Part shown: positions 32,547 through 41,387 of the stretch, one piece after another
Layout: every line of letters begins with the position of its first letter
How positions within the stretch are numbered: position 1 is the first letter of the stretch
NCBI RefSeq assembly: GCF_001428665.1
Contig: NZ_LMIJ01000003.1
Location: 165,873 to 229,872, forward strand
Source of the DNA: Acidovorax sp. Root219
GTDB lineage: Bacteria; Pseudomonadota; Gammaproteobacteria; Burkholderiales; Burkholderiaceae_C
DNA length: 64,000 nucleotides
Direction of reading: 5' to 3'
Made by a program: the position numbers and the translations under genes
The notes under the pieces: generated by a model
Seen by the model: only the letters and a program-made list of their open reading frames with translations
Databases searched by the model: none
What the model was told of the DNA's origin: nothing

Positions 32547-33182
32547 TCAGATCTCGTCGATGGCGGTGCTGCGCGCCTGCGCTGGCGTGTCCGCGCCGAT
32601 GGCGAAGCGCTCGCCGGTCTTCACGTAGAAGCTCGCGCCAAAGCGCCCCACGGGATGGAAGTCCTGCAGGCGCACGCGCCAGCGTTCGGTGTCCACCAGG
32701 CCTTCGCGCACGCCCAGCCACAGCACGCGGCCGATGAAGACGTAGCGGCTGGCGGTCTCCAGGGTTTCGTGCAGCACGCACTCGAAGGCCACCGGCGCCT
32801 CGGCGATGCGCGGCGGCGCCACGCTGCGCGAGGGCACCGGCGTGAGGCCGGCGTGCGCCAGTTCGCTTTCATCCGGGGGCAGGCTGTCGCCGCAGGCATG
32901 CATCTGCGCGGCCATGGCTTCGTCGGTGATGTGCACCACGAACTCGCCGGTGCGCAGAATATTGGCCGCCGTGTCCTTGAGCAGGCCGTCCTTCAAGCGG
33001 TTGATGCTGACCATGACCACCGGAGGGTCCTCGCCCAGCATGTTGAACATGCTGAACGGCGCGGCATTCACCGTGCCGTCCTCGCCCAGCGTGGTGATCA
33101 GCGCGATGGGGCGCGGCACGATCAGGCTGGCCATGAGCTTGTAGCGCTGGTAGGCGTCTATCTGCGAGAAGTCGATGTCCAT
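32547..33182 (-). CDS. Flavin reductase-like protein (FMN-binding split barrel)
   Basis: The 211-residue protein shows the flavin-reductase fold with the FMN-binding stretch SLIVPRPIALITTLGEDGTVNAAP and FSMFNMLGEDPPVVM. Relatives supply reduced flavin to two-component monooxygenases or act on flavin themselves; no obvious partner oxygenase adjoins it. It is the first gene of an operon with the deaminase at 32071 and follows two GTATAC-centred palindromes at 33202 and 33251, which probably form its operator. Confidence 0.85.
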   Translation of the reverse strand: MDIDFSQIDAYQRYKLMASLIVPRPIALITTLGEDGTVNAAPFSMFNMLGEDPPVVMVSINRLKDGLLKDTAANILRTGEFVVHITDEAMAAQMHACGDSLPPDESELAHAGLTPVPSRSVAPPRIAEAPVAFECVLHETLETASRYVFIGRVLWLGVREGLVDTERWRVRLQDFHPVGRFGASFYVKTGERFAIGADTPAQARSTAIDEI

Positions 33183-33201
33183 GGCGCGGCGCTCTAATAA
33201 A

Positions 33202-33266
33202 TCGTATACGAAATTTTAAACCATGCCGTGAATTCACAAAGGCAATGCATAAATCGTATACGATTT
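33202..33266. promoter_or_regulatory. Two palindromic GntR-type operator boxes before the flavin reductase-deaminase operon
   Basis: Box 1, TCGTATACGA, lies at 33202-33211, 20 bases before the flavin reductase ATG. Box 2, AAATCGTATACGATTT, is a perfect 16-base palindrome at 33251-33266, seven bases past the stop of the GntR gene. Shared core TCGTATACGA and the centre spacing of about 52 bases (close to five helical turns) suggest cooperative binding by the adjacent GntR protein. Confidence 0.7.
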
Positions 33267-33273
33267 TCCGCCA

Positions 33274-33945
33274 TCAGCCCTGCGGCACCTCTTGCGGCAG
33301 GGACAGGCGCGCCTCCAGCGCCAGCAGGTGGCGGTCCATGGCGTCGGCTGCGGCGGCGCCATCGCGCAGGGCAAGGTGCTCGACGAGCTGCTCATGCTCC
33401 TCGTGCTCGCAGTTGGATTCGCCGGGCGCCTCGTACAGCGCCACGATGAGCGAGCAGCGCGTCATCAGCTCCGACAGGATGCGCTGCAGCTCGGCATTGC
33501 CCGACAGCTCCGCCAGCGCCAGGTGGAACCCACCCGCCAGCGCCACCCAGCGCGCATGGTCCTGCTGGTGCAGGGCCTCGTGCTCGGCGCGCATGCGCTG
33601 CTTGAGGCGCTGCACCTCGCCGTGCGTGATGCGCGCAGCCACCATGCGCACGATGCCCACCTCCACCACGCGGCGCGCGGCGAAGATGTCACGTGTCTCC
33701 TTCGGGCTGGGGCGGGCCACCGTCGCACCCTTGTTGGGCACGATGTCCAGGATGCGCAATTCGGCCAGCCGGTGCAGGGCCTGGCGCACCACCGTGCGGC
33801 TCACGCCGAAGCGCTCGCACAGCGCGGGTTCGCCCAGGCGCTCGCCGGGCCGCAGCCGGCCGTGCATGACGGCGTCGAGCACGGCCTCGTAGACCGGCTG
33901 GTCCAGGGTGGCGGCAGGTGGGCGAGAAGGCGTTGCGGCGGGCAT
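33274..33945 (-). CDS. GntR-family (FadR/FCD type) transcriptional regulator
   Basis: The 223-residue protein has a winged HTH (about 15-80, with ERLGEPALCERFGVSRTVVRQAL) and an FCD effector domain with the metal/ligand His residues expected of the class. It is divergent from xdhA across 207 bases and is followed by the flavin reductase-deaminase operon, whose upstream region carries two palindromes. It therefore may control both sides in response to a purine intermediate. An alternative start at 34050 would lengthen the N-terminus by 35 residues. Confidence 0.9.
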   Translation of the reverse strand: MPAATPSRPPAATLDQPVYEAVLDAVMHGRLRPGERLGEPALCERFGVSRTVVRQALHRLAELRILDIVPNKGATVARPSPKETRDIFAARRVVEVGIVRMVAARITHGEVQRLKQRMRAEHEALHQQDHARWVALAGGFHLALAELSGNAELQRILSELMTRCSLIVALYEAPGESNCEHEEHEQLVEHLALRDGAAAADAMDRHLLALEARLSLPQEVPQG

Positions 33946-34071
33946 GGGCAGAAGTGGTGCGGTGTGCGCGCCAGTGTAGCCAGCAACCACGGTGCCACGG
34001 GGGTGTGGCGGCAGCGGTCTTTTTTTTGCCCCCGGTGGCCGCGCAGTCATAGCGCGGCAGGCATCCTCGTT

Positions 34072-34118
34072 ATACGCTCTGGCATATGCGGTCTGTTGCA
34101 GCCGCGCATACGCTCTGC
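34072..34118. repeat. Direct repeat in the xdhA-GntR divergent promoter region
   Basis: The sequence ATACGCTCTG occurs twice, at 34072-34081 and 34108-34117, 36 bases apart, with CATATGCGG between them. The repeats lie 35-80 bases before the xdhA start and are plausible binding sites for a regulator of xdhAB. Confidence 0.4.
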
Positions 34119-34152
34119 TTTTGACCGATTGGCCCGTTTCGAGCACCCACGC

Positions 34153-35661
34153 ATGACGATGATGATGACCCACCGACCTCTCCGCTTCATCCGCCGCGGC
34201 CAGCCTGCGGCGCTGCACGACGTACCGCCCGACCGCACGCTGCTCGAAGTGCTGCGCGAGGACCTGGGCTGCACCGGCACCAAGGAAGGCTGCGGCGAAG
34301 GCGACTGCGGAGCCTGCACGGTGGTGCTGGGTGAAGAGCGCCATGGCAAGCTGCACTACAGCGCCGTGAACAGCTGCATACGCCTGGCCCACTCGGTGGA
34401 CGGCATGGCGCTGTGGACGGTGGAAGACCTGGCCGAGGACCCGCTGATCCGCCCCGCCGGCCCGGCCCCGTCGGCCGAGAAAGCCATCACCCTGCACCCC
34501 GCCCAGGAGGCCATGGTGCAGTGCCACGGCTCGCAGTGCGGCTTTTGCACGCCGGGCTTCGTGATGAGCCTGTTCGGCATGTACCAGAACCATGTGTGCC
34601 AGGGCCAGCCGATCACGCGCGAGCTGGTGCAGGAAGAACTCTCGGGCAACCTGTGCCGTTGCACGGGCTACCGCCCCATCCTCGATGCCGCCCAGCAGAT
34701 GGCCTCCCTGCCCCCTGTGGCCGTGGACGAGGCGCAGTTGCTGCGCCAGTTGGCACTGCTGCAAGCCCCTGAGGCGGACGGCACGGCCTACCTGGCCCCA
34801 ACCACCCTGCCCGCCCTTCTGGCCGCGCGCGCCGCGCACCCCGGCGCCCAGGTGGTGGCCGGCTGCACTGATGTGGGGCTGTGGGTCACCAAGATGCACA
34901 AACAGTACGCGCAGATCCTGGACGTGACGCGCGCGGCCGAGCTGCTGCAGCTCGATGAAGACGCGCAACACATCACCATCGGCGCTGCCGTGTCGCTGAC
35001 CGACGCCTTTGCCGCACTCACCCGCCAGTGGCCGCAACTGCACAGCTTTGCCACGCGCTTCGCGGGCCTGCCGGTGCGCAACTCGGGCACGCTGGGCGGC
35101 AACGTGGCCAACGGCTCGCCCATCGGCGACTCCATGCCGCTGCTGATCGCCTTGCGCGCGCAGATCGTGCTGGCCAGCACGCGCGGCGAGCGCACGCTGG
35201 CGCTGGAAGACCTCTACACCGGCTACCGCCAGAACGTGATCGCGCCCGATGAGCTGCTGGTGCGCATCGTGGTGCCGCGGCCGGGTGTGACCGAGGCGCT
35301 GCGCGCGTACAAGATATCGAAGCGCTTCGACGATGACATCTCGGCGGTCTGCCTGGTCATCAACCTCGACATCGAGGCCGGCGTGGTGCGACGAGCCAGC
35401 ATCGGTGCGGGCGGCGTGGCCGCTACCCCGGCGCGCGCGCGGCAGACCGAAGCCGCCTTCACCGGCCAGCCCTGGTCGGCCGAGACGGTGCAGAAAGCCG
35501 CCGATGTCCTGCAGGCCGAGTTCAGCCCCATCTCCGACATGCGCGCCAGCGGCGCCTACCGGCGCACTGTGCTGGCCAGCCTGCTGCAGCGCTTCTGGCT
35601 CGAAAGCCAGGGCCAGGACGCGGTGAGCGTGGAGAACTTCCGACTGGAGGCCAGCGTATGA
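34153..35661 (+). CDS. xdhA: Xanthine dehydrogenase small subunit (2Fe-2S and FAD domains)
   Basis: The 502-residue subunit carries electrons from molybdenum to NAD+. The N-terminal ferredoxin domain has GCGEGDCGACTV, and the second [2Fe-2S] domain has QCGFCTPGFVMS and CRCTGYRP (about residues 130-170). The FAD domain (about 215-500) contains VVAGCTDVGLWVTK and NSGTLGGNVANGSPIGD. The start is one of four closely spaced in-frame ATGs; no SD is evident. It overlaps xdhB by four bases (ATGA). It catalyses hypoxanthine to xanthine to urate together with XdhB. Confidence 0.97.
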   Translation: MTMMMTHRPLRFIRRGQPAALHDVPPDRTLLEVLREDLGCTGTKEGCGEGDCGACTVVLGEERHGKLHYSAVNSCIRLAHSVDGMALWTVEDLAEDPLIRPAGPAPSAEKAITLHPAQEAMVQCHGSQCGFCTPGFVMSLFGMYQNHVCQGQPITRELVQEELSGNLCRCTGYRPILDAAQQMASLPPVAVDEAQLLRQLALLQAPEADGTAYLAPTTLPALLAARAAHPGAQVVAGCTDVGLWVTKMHKQYAQILDVTRAAELLQLDEDAQHITIGAAVSLTDAFAALTRQWPQLHSFATRFAGLPVRNSGTLGGNVANGSPIGDSMPLLIALRAQIVLASTRGERTLALEDLYTGYRQNVIAPDELLVRIVVPRPGVTEALRAYKISKRFDDDISAVCLVINLDIEAGVVRRASIGAGGVAATPARARQTEAAFTGQPWSAETVQKAADVLQAEFSPISDMRASGAYRRTVLASLLQRFWLESQGQDAVSVENFRLEASV

Positions 35662-38084
35662 ACCAGCGTGACCCCTCTCCCGTGAGCCGCGACGCGGTGG
35701 ACGACCCGGTGGCAGTGCAGGCCGATGCGCACGCCGACCAGCCCGTGGCGGCAACGCTGGCGGCCACGCCCCCCGCAACCCTGCGCGCCATGGGGCATTC
35801 GCACATCCATGAAAGCGCACGCGCCCAGGTGGCCGGTGCGGCCCACTACATTGACGACCTGCCCGAGATCAAGGGCACGCTCTACGCCTCGCCCATTCTC
35901 TCCACCGTGGCCCACGGGCGCCTGAACGGCGTGGACGCGAGCGCCGCCCTGGCCCTGCCCGGCGTGCGCGGCGTGGTGCTGGCGGGCGACGTGCCGGGCG
36001 ACAAGATGCTGGCCGCCTTCGCGCACGACGAGCCGGTGTTTGCCATGGACACGGTGCAGCACATTGGCCAGGTCATCGGCCTGGTGGTGGCCGACACGGT
36101 GATGCAGGCGCGCCGCGCCGTGCGCGCCGTGAAGCTCGACATCACGCCGCTGCCGGCCGTGCTCACGGTGCAGGACGCGCTCGCGGCAGAAAGCTATGTG
36201 CTGCCCCCGGTGTTCGTGCGCCGCGGCGATGCGGCGGCCGGCCTGGCCGGCGCAGAGCACCGCCTCTCGGGCACCTTCGACGTCGGCGGGCAAGAGCATT
36301 TCTACCTCGAAGGCCAGATCGCCTACGCCATGCCGCTGGAGCAAAAGCAGTGGTGGGTCTATTCGAGCACCCAGCACCCGGGCGAGGTGCAGCACTGGGT
36401 GGCGCACGCCCTGGGCATCGACAACCACGCGGTGCGCGTGGAGTGCCGGCGCATGGGCGGGGGCTTTGGCGGCAAGGAGACGCAGGCCGGACACCTGGCC
36501 GTGTGGGCCGCGGTGGCCGCGCACAAACTGGGCCGCCCGATCAAGCTGCGCCTGGACCGGGACGAGGACTTCATGGTCACCGGCAAGCGCCATCCGTTTG
36601 CCTACCGCTACGACGTGGGCTTTGACGGCACGGGCCGCATCACGGGGCTGAACCTGCACATGGCGGCCAACTGCGGCTTCTCGGCCGACCTGTCGGGCCC
36701 GGTGGCCGACCGCGCCGTGTTCCACAGCGACAACGCCTACTACCTGAGCGATGTGGAGATCGCCTCCTACCGCTGCAAGACCAACACCCAGAGCCACACG
36801 GCGTTCCGCGGCTTCGGCGGCCCGCAGGGCGTGATCGTGATCGAGGCCATCCTGGGCGACATCGCGCGCGCCCTGGGTCTGGACGCGCAGGACGTGCGCC
36901 TGCGCAACCTCTACGGCCGCGATGCGGCCGAGGGCCGCAACGTGACCCACTACCAGATGACCGTGGAGGACAACATCCTGCACGAGCTCATGCCCCAGCT
37001 GGAGCGCGACGCCAACTACCGCCAGCGGCAGGCAGCGATTGCGGCATGGAACGCCACCAACCCGGTGCTCAAGCGCGGGCTGGCGATCACGCCGGTGAAG
37101 TTCGGCATCAGCTTCACGGCCACCTTGTTCAACCAGGCCGGCGCGCTGGTGCACGTGTACACCGACGGCAGCGTGCAGGTGAACCACGGCGGCACCGAAA
37201 TGGGCCAGGGCCTGCACACCAAGGTGGCGCAGATCGTGGCCGACGAGCTGGGCGTGCCCCTGCACCGCGTGCTGGTCACGGCCAGCGACACCAGCAAGGT
37301 GCCCAACGCCAGCGCCACCGCCGCATCGAGCGGCACCGACCTGAACGGCCGCGCGGCCCAGTTCGCCGCGCGCCATGTGCGCGACAACCTGGCGGCCTAT
37401 GTCTGCGGGCTCGATGGCTGCGGCGCGGGCGCCATCCAGTTTGCGGGCGGGCAGGTGATCTCGCCCAAGAAGGTGCGTGCCTTCGACGACGTGGTCAAGG
37501 AGGCGTATGCCAACCGCATCCAGCTGTGGAGCGACGGCTTCTACCGCACGCCCAAGATCCACTACGACAAGACCACGCTCACGGGCCGGCCGTTCTACTA
37601 CTTCTCGTACGGCGCGGCCTGCACCGAGGTGGTGATCGACACGCTGACCGGCGAGAGCCGCGTGATCGCCGTGGACATATTGCACGACGTGGGCCACAGC
37701 ATCAACCCGGCCATCGACATCGGGCAGATCGAGGGCGGCTTCGTGCAGGGCATGGGCTGGCTCACCACCGAGCAACTGGTGTGGAACGACAAGGGCTACC
37801 TGGCCACGCACGCCCCCAGCACCTACAAGATCCCGGCCACGGGCGACATCCCGGCGCATTTTCGCGTGAACCTGTGGCCCGAGGCCAACCGCGAGGACAA
37901 CGTGGGCGGCAGCAAGGCCGTGGGCGAGCCGCCCTTCATGCTGGCCATCAGCGTCTACGAGGCGCTGCGCAACGCCGTGGCGGCTGCGCGCGGCGCGGGC
38001 GATAACGACCGTGCGCCGGTGCAACTGACCGCGCCCGCCACAGCCGAGAACGTGCTGCGGGCGCTGGGCAAGGTCAGCGACTGA
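35658..38084 (+). CDS. xdhB: Xanthine dehydrogenase molybdenum-binding subunit
   Basis: The 808-residue subunit has the molybdopterin-binding motifs GGGFGGKE, FRGFGGPQG (Arg that positions substrate), GTEMGQGLHTK and near residue 755 VGEPPFML with the catalytic Glu. Length fits the bacterial two-subunit XDH of the Rhodobacter/Pseudomonas kind. The N-terminus has about 45 extra low-complexity residues. XdhC, which inserts sulfurated cofactor, is not next to it but at 47313-48167. It ends six bases before a convergent GGDEF gene. Confidence 0.97.
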   Translation: MNQRDPSPVSRDAVDDPVAVQADAHADQPVAATLAATPPATLRAMGHSHIHESARAQVAGAAHYIDDLPEIKGTLYASPILSTVAHGRLNGVDASAALALPGVRGVVLAGDVPGDKMLAAFAHDEPVFAMDTVQHIGQVIGLVVADTVMQARRAVRAVKLDITPLPAVLTVQDALAAESYVLPPVFVRRGDAAAGLAGAEHRLSGTFDVGGQEHFYLEGQIAYAMPLEQKQWWVYSSTQHPGEVQHWVAHALGIDNHAVRVECRRMGGGFGGKETQAGHLAVWAAVAAHKLGRPIKLRLDRDEDFMVTGKRHPFAYRYDVGFDGTGRITGLNLHMAANCGFSADLSGPVADRAVFHSDNAYYLSDVEIASYRCKTNTQSHTAFRGFGGPQGVIVIEAILGDIARALGLDAQDVRLRNLYGRDAAEGRNVTHYQMTVEDNILHELMPQLERDANYRQRQAAIAAWNATNPVLKRGLAITPVKFGISFTATLFNQAGALVHVYTDGSVQVNHGGTEMGQGLHTKVAQIVADELGVPLHRVLVTASDTSKVPNASATAASSGTDLNGRAAQFAARHVRDNLAAYVCGLDGCGAGAIQFAGGQVISPKKVRAFDDVVKEAYANRIQLWSDGFYRTPKIHYDKTTLTGRPFYYFSYGAACTEVVIDTLTGESRVIAVDILHDVGHSINPAIDIGQIEGGFVQGMGWLTTEQLVWNDKGYLATHAPSTYKIPATGDIPAHFRVNLWPEANREDNVGGSKAVGEPPFMLAISVYEALRNAVAAARGAGDNDRAPVQLTAPATAENVLRALGKVSD

Positions 38085-38090
38085 CGGGCT

Positions 38091-40193
38091 TCAATACGGC
38101 CCCAGCGCCATGCGACCGGAGGAAGTCATGTCGCGCGCATGGCGCGTCTCCACCCGGTTGCGCCCAGCGCGCTTGGCGTCGTAGCAGGCCATGTCGGCTG
38201 CATTCAGCACCGAGGCCACGTCGTGCAGGTGGGCGTCGAGCACCACCAGGCCGATGCTCACACCCAGCGTAAAGCTGCGCCCCTGGTAGGACGGCTCCCA
38301 GGCCTGCACCGTGGCGCGCAGCTGTTCGGCCACGGCCTGGCCGCGCGCCAGCGGGCAGCCGGGCAGCACCACGGCGAACTCGTCGCCGCCCAGCCGTGCA
38401 GACCAGCCCACCTGGCGCACCTGGGTCTCGATGAGCCGGGCCACATGGCGCAGCACGTCGTCGCCCGCATCGTGGCCCGCCACATCATTGACCAGCGTGA
38501 AATGGTCAAGGTCCAGGAACAGCATCACCCCGTCGTCAGGCGCATCGGCCACCGGGGCCCCTGGTGCACCGAGGGTTCGCGTGCGTGCCGAGCGCTCGGC
38601 CAGCAGCAGGGCCAGTCGGTGGTCGAAGGCCGAGCGGTTGTGCAACTGGGTGAGGGCATCGTGCGTGAGCTCCCAGGCCTGCTGGTACTGGGCTTCGCGC
38701 GCGGCGGTGATGTCCTCCAGCATCCACACCGTGCCTCCGCCCAGGGCCTCCGAATTCACCTTGCGGCCCTGCACCCGCGCCCAGACGGGGCTACCGTCCT
38801 TGCGCACGAAGCACACGTCCCCATCGAAGGTGCCATGCGCCGCGAAGGCGGACTGCACGCGCTCGCCCAGGCGGGCATAGTCGGCGTCAGAGCCATACAG
38901 CGTGCGTGCCGGCCGGCCCTGCAGTTCACCCTCGGCGTAGCCCAGCGTCAGGCAGGCCTGCCGCCCCACCACTTCCAGCACGCCATGGCGCGTGATGACA
39001 ATGCCCACCGAGGCGTTCTGCAGGATGGCCTGGAACTGCCCGTGCAGCAGGGCGTGCAGGTGGTCCTGCTGCCGCTTTTGCTGCGCCAGCCCGTCGAACA
39101 CCCGCACCAGCGCACCCACCTCGCCCCGGCCACCGGGCCAATCGATGGCGCCCCGAGCATCGTGGCGCAGCAGCTGCTGCGCGCCCCGGCACAGCTGGGC
39201 CAGGGGCTGGGCCATCCAGGCCATGGCCGTGGCCAGCAGCAGCACGCCCAGGGCAATCACTGCGGCGGCCAGCCACCAGGCATCGCGCTGGGCACCCTGC
39301 AACGGCGCCAGCAGCGCCTGCGAATTGCTGACCCGGGCCACGAACCACTGCGGCAGCGGCATGCCGGCCACGCTCACGATGTGGTCGGGCTGCACCTCGG
39401 TGACCCCGCGCCCGACCACGGGCTGCGCGCGGCGCAGCCATTCGGCGAACACGGGGGCCAGGCCCGGCTCGTCGCTCACCTGGCCCATGATGCGCGCGGG
39501 GTCGGTGTGCGAGAGGATGGTGCCGTCGCGGGTGAAGACCACCAGGCGCGAGTCATCGCGCGCCGGCAGCGCCATGGACTGCGGCAGCAGGCCCTGCGAC
39601 TGCAGCCTGAGCGCCCCCGCGACCACGCCCAACACGGCGCCCTCCTCGCTGTGCAACGGCAGCGTGAACAGGATGCGCGCATTGCTGGTGCGCCCGGCAA
39701 TCAGCTCCGACACCTGGGGTTTGCCGTCGATCAGCGTGCGGCGCAGGGCATCGCGCTCCGCCGGGTCCAGGTCGGCGGCCTTGACCAGTTGGCCCGCGCG
39801 GATGTTGAGTCGGAGCTCGCCATCCTTGCGGGCCACCTGCAGGGCATCAAAGAACCCCACCGCAGGCAGGCCCTGCTGCAGCAGCCAGTCCAGCGACGAG
39901 GGCGATTCGAGCATGGCCGGCGTGATGCCCTGTGCCACCGTGCGCAACACCTTCTGGCTCTGCTCGATCTTGCTGGCCAACAGCCGCGCCACCACCTCCA
40001 CCTCGTCGGTCTGCTGGCCGACCACGCGGCGCATGGCCTCCTGGCCTGCGGCACGCGAGACCAGCCACACCGACGCTGCGCTCGCCAGCACCACCACCAG
40101 CGCAGCCACCGCCATCAGCCGCAGCACCAGGGAGCCCGGCAGGCTCAAGGCAGGCTCTTGCGCGGCAGCGACGGGGTTCGCGGGTGGCGTCAT
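38091..40193 (-). CDS. Membrane-anchored PAS-GGDEF diguanylate cyclase
   Basis: The 700-residue protein has a first membrane helix (about 20-45), a large periplasmic sensor of Cache type (about 50-300), a second helix (about 305-330), a HAMP-like region, a PAS domain (about 390-510) and a GGDEF domain (about 530-690). The active site is intact (GGDEF). The I-site position reads RQVG rather than RxxD, so product inhibition is probably lost. Convergent with xdhB. Confidence 0.92.
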   Translation of the reverse strand: MTPPANPVAAAQEPALSLPGSLVLRLMAVAALVVVLASAASVWLVSRAAGQEAMRRVVGQQTDEVEVVARLLASKIEQSQKVLRTVAQGITPAMLESPSSLDWLLQQGLPAVGFFDALQVARKDGELRLNIRAGQLVKAADLDPAERDALRRTLIDGKPQVSELIAGRTSNARILFTLPLHSEEGAVLGVVAGALRLQSQGLLPQSMALPARDDSRLVVFTRDGTILSHTDPARIMGQVSDEPGLAPVFAEWLRRAQPVVGRGVTEVQPDHIVSVAGMPLPQWFVARVSNSQALLAPLQGAQRDAWWLAAAVIALGVLLLATAMAWMAQPLAQLCRGAQQLLRHDARGAIDWPGGRGEVGALVRVFDGLAQQKRQQDHLHALLHGQFQAILQNASVGIVITRHGVLEVVGRQACLTLGYAEGELQGRPARTLYGSDADYARLGERVQSAFAAHGTFDGDVCFVRKDGSPVWARVQGRKVNSEALGGGTVWMLEDITAAREAQYQQAWELTHDALTQLHNRSAFDHRLALLLAERSARTRTLGAPGAPVADAPDDGVMLFLDLDHFTLVNDVAGHDAGDDVLRHVARLIETQVRQVGWSARLGGDEFAVVLPGCPLARGQAVAEQLRATVQAWEPSYQGRSFTLGVSIGLVVLDAHLHDVASVLNAADMACYDAKRAGRNRVETRHARDMTSSGRMALGPY

Positions 40194-40381
40194 GCGCTGT
40201 CCCGGTGGGGAGTGCTGCAGGTGCGGACGATGAGGGAGGCGGGCATGGGAACTGTGGGAAACAACAGGGCTTCCAACGAATATACGCAGCACCCGCCCGC
40301 AGGGGCTTGGGTGGAACCCTCACATGCCCCCAAGGAAAAACCCTGAGAGAAAACACCCCCTGAGTCGCTTCGCGCCTTCAC

Positions 40382-40416
40382 CCCTCTCTCGACTCGCTGC
40401 GCGAGTCGGGAGGGGG
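40382..40416. repeat. Long GC-rich hairpin in the 324-base gap 40194-40517
   Basis: A stem of about 15 pairs (arm CCTCTCTCGACTCG, loop CTGCG) lies between the PAS-GGDEF and Crp/Fnr genes, which are both on the minus strand. It sits in a block of repeat-like sequence (40355-40455) that resembles intergenic elements of Comamonadaceae genomes from memory. It could be a REP-type element or terminate the Crp/Fnr transcript. Nothing else is visible in this gap. Confidence 0.5.
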
Positions 40417-40517
40417 ACGCTCCCGGTGCGGCGGGGCGGCCCTTGCACGGGAGCACTGGTTTTGCGGCGCGCCAGTTTCATGGACTGCGCCGCCAGCAGG
40501 GGGTTAGCGGTCCTGGC

Positions 40518-41141
40518 TCAGCCGCCTGCAACCGACTGCAGCGCCATCGGCTGGGGCAGCCTGAGCACGTTGCCGGTGCCGGCCACCAGGCCGTGCTCGC
40601 GCAGGTGGCGCATCACGCGCGAGAAGGTCTCGGGGGCGATGCCCAGTTGCGCGGCAATGAGCCGCTTGCGCTGGTGCAGGGTGACGCTCATGGCGCCGCC
40701 CGTGTCCGGCTCGGCGTTCTGCAGCAGCCACTGCGCGCAGCGCGCCTGGGCGTCCTGCGCGAGGCGGCTCACCGCCAGGCCCGACTGCTGCAGGTAGCCC
40801 GTGGCCATGTCGCGCAACAGCGCCTGCGCTGCCGGGGGCAGCGCCTCGCAGTGGCTGCGAAACACGTCCACCGGCAGATGGCGCAGCTGCACCTGGGTCT
40901 GCGCCACCATGTCCACCGCGCAGGGCTCCCCCAGCAGCGCCGAGGCGGCGTCAAGCCAGAACGGCGCCTCCACCAAACCCAGTTGGTGGCGCATCTGGCC
41001 GCGCTCGCACACCCCGAGCAGTACACGCCCGCGCTCCAGGTGCACTGCGGTGTCCAGCGTCTGGTGGCGGTGCCGCAGCACGTCACCGGCCGCAGCGACC
41101 TGGAACTGTGCAGGAAGGGAAAGAAGCGAAGAGGGCAGCAT
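40518..41141 (-). CDS. Crp/Fnr-family transcriptional regulator
   Basis: The 207-residue protein has an N-terminal cyclic-nucleotide-type sensor fold and a C-terminal HTH with RKRLIAAQLGIAPETFSRVM near residues 155-175. The four-cysteine N-terminal motif of FNR is absent, so it is not a simple oxygen sensor; two or three scattered cysteines remain. An earlier ATG at 41177 would overlap a sequence close to an FNR box, so the shorter start is preferred. It is divergent from the porin gene and may control it. Confidence 0.85.
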   Translation of the reverse strand: MLPSSLLSLPAQFQVAAAGDVLRHRHQTLDTAVHLERGRVLLGVCERGQMRHQLGLVEAPFWLDAASALLGEPCAVDMVAQTQVQLRHLPVDVFRSHCEALPPAAQALLRDMATGYLQQSGLAVSRLAQDAQARCAQWLLQNAEPDTGGAMSVTLHQRKRLIAAQLGIAPETFSRVMRHLREHGLVAGTGNVLRLPQPMALQSVAGG

Positions 41142-41176
41142 GGCCCGAACTGTGCCGCGCTGGGGCAGCGGGCACA

Positions 41177-41190
41177 TTGAGCAAGATCAA
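41177..41190. promoter_or_regulatory. FNR/CRP-like box upstream of the Crp/Fnr gene
   Basis: TTGAG-CAAG-ATCAA matches the FNR consensus TTGAT-N4-ATCAA with one mismatch. It lies 36 bases before the chosen start of the Crp/Fnr gene and about 200 bases before the porin, so it could mediate autoregulation or co-regulation. Confidence 0.5.
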
Positions 41191-41387
41191 ACCGGCGCCA
41201 TGCATGCCGCATGCCTGGTCCCTGCCCGCCAGGGGACTGTCCGTTTTCTGTAAGCACTTGTTCATCAGGGGCATGGAACTTGCGAAGTCCCCGCCGCTGC
41301 TCCCGCCCGTGCACCAAGGTGCACCCCATGGCAGGGCTGCATCCGAAGCACCGCCTACCCGGTGCCCCCTCACCCCAGGAGTACACA

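Noticed and set aside
33202-33266. The two palindromes as a CRISPR or REP array
   Set aside because: Only two copies occur, both next to a GntR gene and one promoter, so an operator is the simpler reading.
35556-38024. An 822-codon open frame antisense to xdhB
   Set aside because: It mirrors the xdhB codons; composition is His/Gly/Val-rich and no family is visible, while xdhB is complete.
40518-41177. Classical oxygen-sensing FNR
   Set aside because: The N-terminal cysteine cluster needed for the iron-sulfur cluster is absent, so only the Crp/Fnr family call is supported.
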